Assembly: GCA_964575335.1 (NCBI GenBank)
Contig: CAZNPU010000001.1
Location: forward strand, 1-64,000
Direction: 5' to 3'
DNA: 64,000 bases
DNA from: CAZNPU01 sp964575335
Lineage (GTDB): Bacteria > Planctomycetota > Phycisphaerae > Phycisphaerales > SM1A02
Made by a program: the position numbers and the translations under genes. The notes under the pieces are model-generated. The model was not told the DNA's origin. It saw only the letters and a list, made by a program, of their open reading frames with translations, and searched no databases. Below, piece by piece: positions 60,629 to 64,000 of this stretch. Numbering within the stretch: position 1 is the stretch's first letter; every line of letters begins with the position of its first letter.

Positions 60629-62746
60629 TTAGCTGCTGACTTCAGCCAATTCCGCATCGGGCTGCTGTGTTGCGGTTGTGTGGCTGTTCTGCAGTGTCAC
60701 GCCGTGGGCTGCCAGATAACGCCCGATCGCCATGAGCGGGAAATACAGGCGGTAGAGGTGATAGCGCAGATAGAACACCTTGGGGAATCCGGTGCCAGTG
60801 AATTCGGTTTCCACCCAACTGCCAGCCGGATCGCCATCGGGGTTCTTATGCGGATCGCGCGCATCTTCCTGCGAAAGCTGTGTTGAAGCGAGCCAGTCGA
60901 TGGCGCGTTTCAGATCGGGATCATGCGGCCCGTAGATTTCCTGCAGAATCATCGCAGCCCACGCGGTTTGCGATGCAGTGGATGGACCTTGCCCTTTCAG
61001 GGAGGGGTCTTCGTAGCTGTTAGCCGACTCGCCGAAGGAGCCGTCAGGCTTCTGGATTGATTTGATCCAGCGGCCGGCGCGTTGAATCCATTCCTGTTGA
61101 GGATCTTCGCCGCAGCGGATCGGACCGATCACCGCCTGCCACGTGCCATAGATGTAATTGACGCCCCATCGCCCGAACCAGCAGCCGTACTCCGCTGCTG
61201 CGTTTGGCGCAGCATCAGTGCCGTTAGGCGGCGCGCTGAAAACAATCTGCTGCGATTTGATGTAGTTGATTGCCCGCTGCACCACGGGGTGGTCGTTGCG
61301 ATACCCGTGCCAGCTCAGACATTCCAGCACGCGGCCGGTGATATCCGGGCAGGACGGATCCTGCATGGCGTTGTGATCGGCAAAGGGGATATATTCCAGA
61401 ATCTGGCGATGTTGGGTTTTGTCGAACGCGGCCCATCCGCCATCATCATTTTGCATGGCAAAGAGCCAGCGGATGCCGCGCTGCGCCGCTTCGATGCCAT
61501 CTGCGCTGCCGACTCGTTTCAGCGCCATCGCCACCATGGCGGTGTCATCGCAATCGGGGTACCACGCGTTGTGATATTCAAAGTACCACCCGCCCGGCGG
61601 CGTACCGGGCGCGACGTTCTCTGCCCAGTCGCCGACGTGCCTGCATTCTCGCCCCACCAGCCAGTTGGCTGCGCTGCGAGCGGCCGGGTCGGCCACGGTC
61701 ATGCCGCAGTCGGTCAGCGCATACAGCGCAATGCCCGTGTCCCACACGGGACTGAAGCACGGCTGAATGCGAATCGTATCAGCGTCGTGATCTTCAATGA
61801 AGAACTCGTCCAGTTCGCGCTCCGCTCGCTGAATGACCGGATGATTGCGCTTGTAGCCCAGCGCCTGGAAAGCGATCTGCAGATACACCATGGGCGGGAA
61901 GATCGCGCCTAGGCCGTCGGTGCAGCCGACGCCGTCCTGACCTGCGCGCTGCAGGATCCACTGCTCGGCTTTCTTGATCGCCACGCGGCGCAGCGGCGTG
62001 CCGCCGACGCGATGCATCAACTTCAGAATTCGGTCGAGGGTGAGAAAGAACGCAGCCCATCCCGGCGGGGCGCCAGCGAGATTCTTCATCGCATGACGCG
62101 CTTTCTGATCGACGAACAGTTCATCGATGCCAAGCTCGCGCGGAATCTGCCGCATCGGCCGCAACGTCACCACCAGTGACAGCGGTAGGATCATCGTGCG
62201 CGTCCACGCGCTGAGTTTTGAGAGGTGAAAATAAAACCAGCGCGGCAGGAAGATCAGTTCCGGCGGAATCGCAGGCACCGCGTTCCAGCTCACCTGCCCA
62301 AGGCACGCCAGATAGAAGTTCGTAAAGCTGTTGCATTTCTCCGCACCGCCGAGCTCGTGAATCTTCTGGCGCGCTTTCACCATGTGCGGAGCATTGGGAT
62401 CATCGCCCAGGAGCTTGAGCGAGAAGTAGGCCTTGACTGTCGCGCTGATATCCACGCGCGAGCCGGGATACTGGCCCCATCCGCCGTCTTCGCGCTGCAG
62501 CGTGCGCATATACCGGGCGATTTTCTGCAGCGTTTCCCAGCCGTCGCGGCCGTCGTGCATCGGCTGCCGCTCCTGACCAAGGATGAACTTCATCAGGATG
62601 TATTCGCTTTCGAGAATCGAATCGCCTTCCAACTCCGCGCACCAGTGGCCGTCGGATTTCTGCAGACTCTTGAGCGCATCGACGGCGCGGCGAAGAGTTG
62701 CAGTCAGTCGCTGACGATCAGATTGAGCGAGCTCCGGCATGAGCAT
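60629..62746 (-). CDS. shc: Squalene-hopene cyclase
   Basis: A 705-residue membrane-associated cyclase that folds squalene into hopene/hopanol, the first step of hopanoid synthesis. The catalytic DxDD motif is present as DCDD in WYPDCDDTAMVAMAL, and multiple QW repeats are visible (LQREDGGWG, MQNDDGGWAAFD, IQKPDGSFGES). Residues such as WDTGIALYALTDCG and FLPRWFYFHLSKLSAWTRTM match the family. The start at 62746 has GAGG upstream and removes an unlikely 66-residue extension. No HpnC/D/E squalene synthesis genes are in the window. Confidence 0.95.
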   Translation of the reverse strand: MLMPELAQSDRQRLTATLRRAVDALKSLQKSDGHWCAELEGDSILESEYILMKFILGQERQPMHDGRDGWETLQKIARYMRTLQREDGGWGQYPGSRVDISATVKAYFSLKLLGDDPNAPHMVKARQKIHELGGAEKCNSFTNFYLACLGQVSWNAVPAIPPELIFLPRWFYFHLSKLSAWTRTMILPLSLVVTLRPMRQIPRELGIDELFVDQKARHAMKNLAGAPPGWAAFFLTLDRILKLMHRVGGTPLRRVAIKKAEQWILQRAGQDGVGCTDGLGAIFPPMVYLQIAFQALGYKRNHPVIQRAERELDEFFIEDHDADTIRIQPCFSPVWDTGIALYALTDCGMTVADPAARSAANWLVGRECRHVGDWAENVAPGTPPGGWYFEYHNAWYPDCDDTAMVAMALKRVGSADGIEAAQRGIRWLFAMQNDDGGWAAFDKTQHRQILEYIPFADHNAMQDPSCPDITGRVLECLSWHGYRNDHPVVQRAINYIKSQQIVFSAPPNGTDAAPNAAAEYGCWFGRWGVNYIYGTWQAVIGPIRCGEDPQQEWIQRAGRWIKSIQKPDGSFGESANSYEDPSLKGQGPSTASQTAWAAMILQEIYGPHDPDLKRAIDWLASTQLSQEDARDPHKNPDGDPAGSWVETEFTGTGFPKVFYLRYHLYRLYFPLMAIGRYLAAHGVTLQNSHTTATQQPDAELAEVSS

Positions 62747-62966
62747 TGATCCTCGTTCTCGAGCCTGGGGGACATGCGTCTGACGCGTTGGCGCAACTGG
62801 GTTTACGAACAGGCGGCATTGTAGCTTCAATTGAGTGCTCCAGACATGCGGACGCTGCGGTGATCGCCTTGTGCGCAGCGTGCAATCGGCGGTGCGAGCC
62901 GTCGCAGCAGCAAACATTTCAGGAAACTGATCTTTGCCACGCACGCAGTCCTATGATCTGAATGCC

Positions 62967-64000
62967 ATGTCTTCTTCACCGCTGCCTGCCAACTTGAAGA
63001 CGCCTTTTGCCGCCGGCGCGATCTGCGGCCACCTCGACACGCGCACCGCCGCCACTGAAATCGCTGATGCCCTGTTCGACGAACTGGGCACGCCCTCCAG
63101 CAGCGGCGGGCTGTGCGATCTGGTGCTGCTGTTTGGCAGCTTTCATCATCGATCAGCGTTTGACGATGCAGCATCGATCATTCGACGCACGCTCTCGCCG
63201 CATGTGTTTCTCGGCGTGACCGCTGAAGCTGTGCTTGGCGCGGAACAGGAACTCGACGGCGTGGCGGGCATGTCGGCAATCGCCTTGCGCCTGCCCGGTG
63301 TCACGCTGCGCCCATGGCTCACTACGCCAGAAGATCCGATGCCGCTGGATGATCCGGCGGGTATTCGCAAGCGCATCGGCGTGTCACCGACGTTTCGCAG
63401 TGCAATTATGTTCGGCGATCCATGGTCGGTGCCGATCACGCGTTTGCTGCCTGCGCTTTCCAATTGCGGTGAACCGTCAGCGACCAATCCGCAGATAAAG
63501 CAGCGAATTCCAATCATCGGCGGCATGGCGTCGGGCGCAAGCCAGCCCGGCGTCAACGTGCTGGTGCTGAACGAACGCGTCATCAGCAGCGGCGCGGTCG
63601 GTGTGAGCCTGTCGGGCGATCTTGATGTTGATTTCGTGCTCAGCCAGGGCTGTCGTCCGATCGCCAGACCGCTGATCGTGACCAAGTGCAAGGACAATGT
63701 CATCCTGGAGCTTGGCGGGCGCAAGGCCATTGAGGTGCTGCAGGAAATCGCGCAGCAGTTGCCGGAAGCGGAAAAGCGGTTGCTGGTTCGCGGGCTGCTG
63801 ATTGGATCGGTGGTGAATGAATACAAGGACCACTTCGGCCGCGGCGATTTTCTGGTGCGTAGCGTGATGGGGCTGGATCAGCGTGTCGGCGGCATTGTGG
63901 TGGGAGAGATGTCGCGCGTGGGACAGACCGTGCAGTTTCACGTGCGCGATGCCGCAACGGCGCATGAAGACCTGCAGCTTCTGCTCGATGCGCAGATGTT
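62967..64000 (+). CDS. FIST-domain protein, cut by the window end
   Basis: An open frame from the ATG at 62967 runs without a stop to the window edge (344 codons). The N-terminal ~200 residues read as a FIST_N domain (FAAGAICGHLDTRTAATEIA, DLVLLFGSFHHRSAFDDAAS, PIIGGMASGASQPGVNVLVL) and the rest as FIST_C (RLLVRGLLIGSVVNEYKDHF, GRGDFLVRSVMGLDQRVGGI). FIST domains are predicted small-ligand sensors for signalling proteins. Any output domain would lie beyond the window. It is divergent from the squalene-hopene cyclase gene. Confidence 0.88.
   Translation, partial: MSSSPLPANLKTPFAAGAICGHLDTRTAATEIADALFDELGTPSSSGGLCDLVLLFGSFHHRSAFDDAASIIRRTLSPHVFLGVTAEAVLGAEQELDGVAGMSAIALRLPGVTLRPWLTTPEDPMPLDDPAGIRKRIGVSPTFRSAIMFGDPWSVPITRLLPALSNCGEPSATNPQIKQRIPIIGGMASGASQPGVNVLVLNERVISSGAVGVSLSGDLDVDFVLSQGCRPIARPLIVTKCKDNVILELGGRKAIEVLQEIAQQLPEAEKRLLVRGLLIGSVVNEYKDHFGRGDFLVRSVMGLDQRVGGIVVGEMSRVGQTVQFHVRDAATAHEDLQLLLDAQM

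Overview
The window (about 60% GC, dense, mostly short intergenic gaps) looks like a chromosomal segment of a Planctomycetota bacterium, probably of the Phycisphaerae. This is an inference from the mix of genes: squalene-hopene cyclase, an FG-GAP/dockerin-like secreted protein, a metal-ABC permease fused to a DtxR-like domain, a lysine-rich histone-like protein, paired YsnF stress proteins and many signal-peptide proteins of unknown function. No rRNA or other taxonomic marker is present.

Layout. (1) 1-10.9 kb is mobile-element DNA. A minus-strand operon carries a primase-polymerase/SF3 helicase, a prohead protease-major capsid fusion, a sigma-like regulator and small genes; two secreted proteins lie beside it as possible cargo. 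At about 9.47 kb it abuts a plus-strand, 5'-truncated SU10-type capsid gene and a holin-like small gene, so two unrelated phage lineages appear to meet there. (2) 11-18.8 kb is ordinary chromosome: an M16-family protein without its zinc motif, dapB, a histone-H1-like protein, a ferredoxin, membrane proteins and a FliA/WhiG-like sigma factor. (3) 19.15-29.26 kb is the most notable locus: a complete microviridin-type graspetide (RiPP) cluster on the plus strand. It holds an HlyD-type adaptor, an ABC exporter with an intact C39 leader peptidase, a second ABC half with a degenerate N-terminal domain, four different precursor peptides and two ATP-grasp ligases of the MvdC/MdnB and MvdD/MdnC kind. 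A WYL regulator follows. (4) 31-36.2 kb holds an Rrf2 regulator and an adaptor/permease/ATPase efflux operon. (5) 36.5-51.7 kb contains a PilZ-like protein, an acidic disordered membrane protein, lipA, small membrane proteins, a glycosylasparaginase-family enzyme, two DUF2382 stress proteins, an esterase, an ABC-2 exporter and an HscB-like co-chaperone. (6) 52.1-57.4 kb has a cold-shock gene and a five-gene Mn/Zn/Fe uptake operon headed by mntR, with a palindromic operator candidate at its promoter. (7) 57.7-64 kb has a glycosyltransferase, a vanadium haloperoxidase, tRNA-Leu(UAA), squalene-hopene cyclase and a FIST-domain gene cut by the window end.

How the graspetide genes are expected to work together: the four precursors share a PFF(A/T)RxLE leader helix, a KAG site and a core of the form TxK(Y/W)PSD followed by acidic residues. 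The two ligases would close two esters and one amide in each core. The C39-ABC protein and its partner would cut the leader and export the product, with the HlyD protein spanning the periplasm. Four cores with different residues at the inhibitory position suggest a small set of protease inhibitors. Functions are read from sequence motifs only; no database search was possible.
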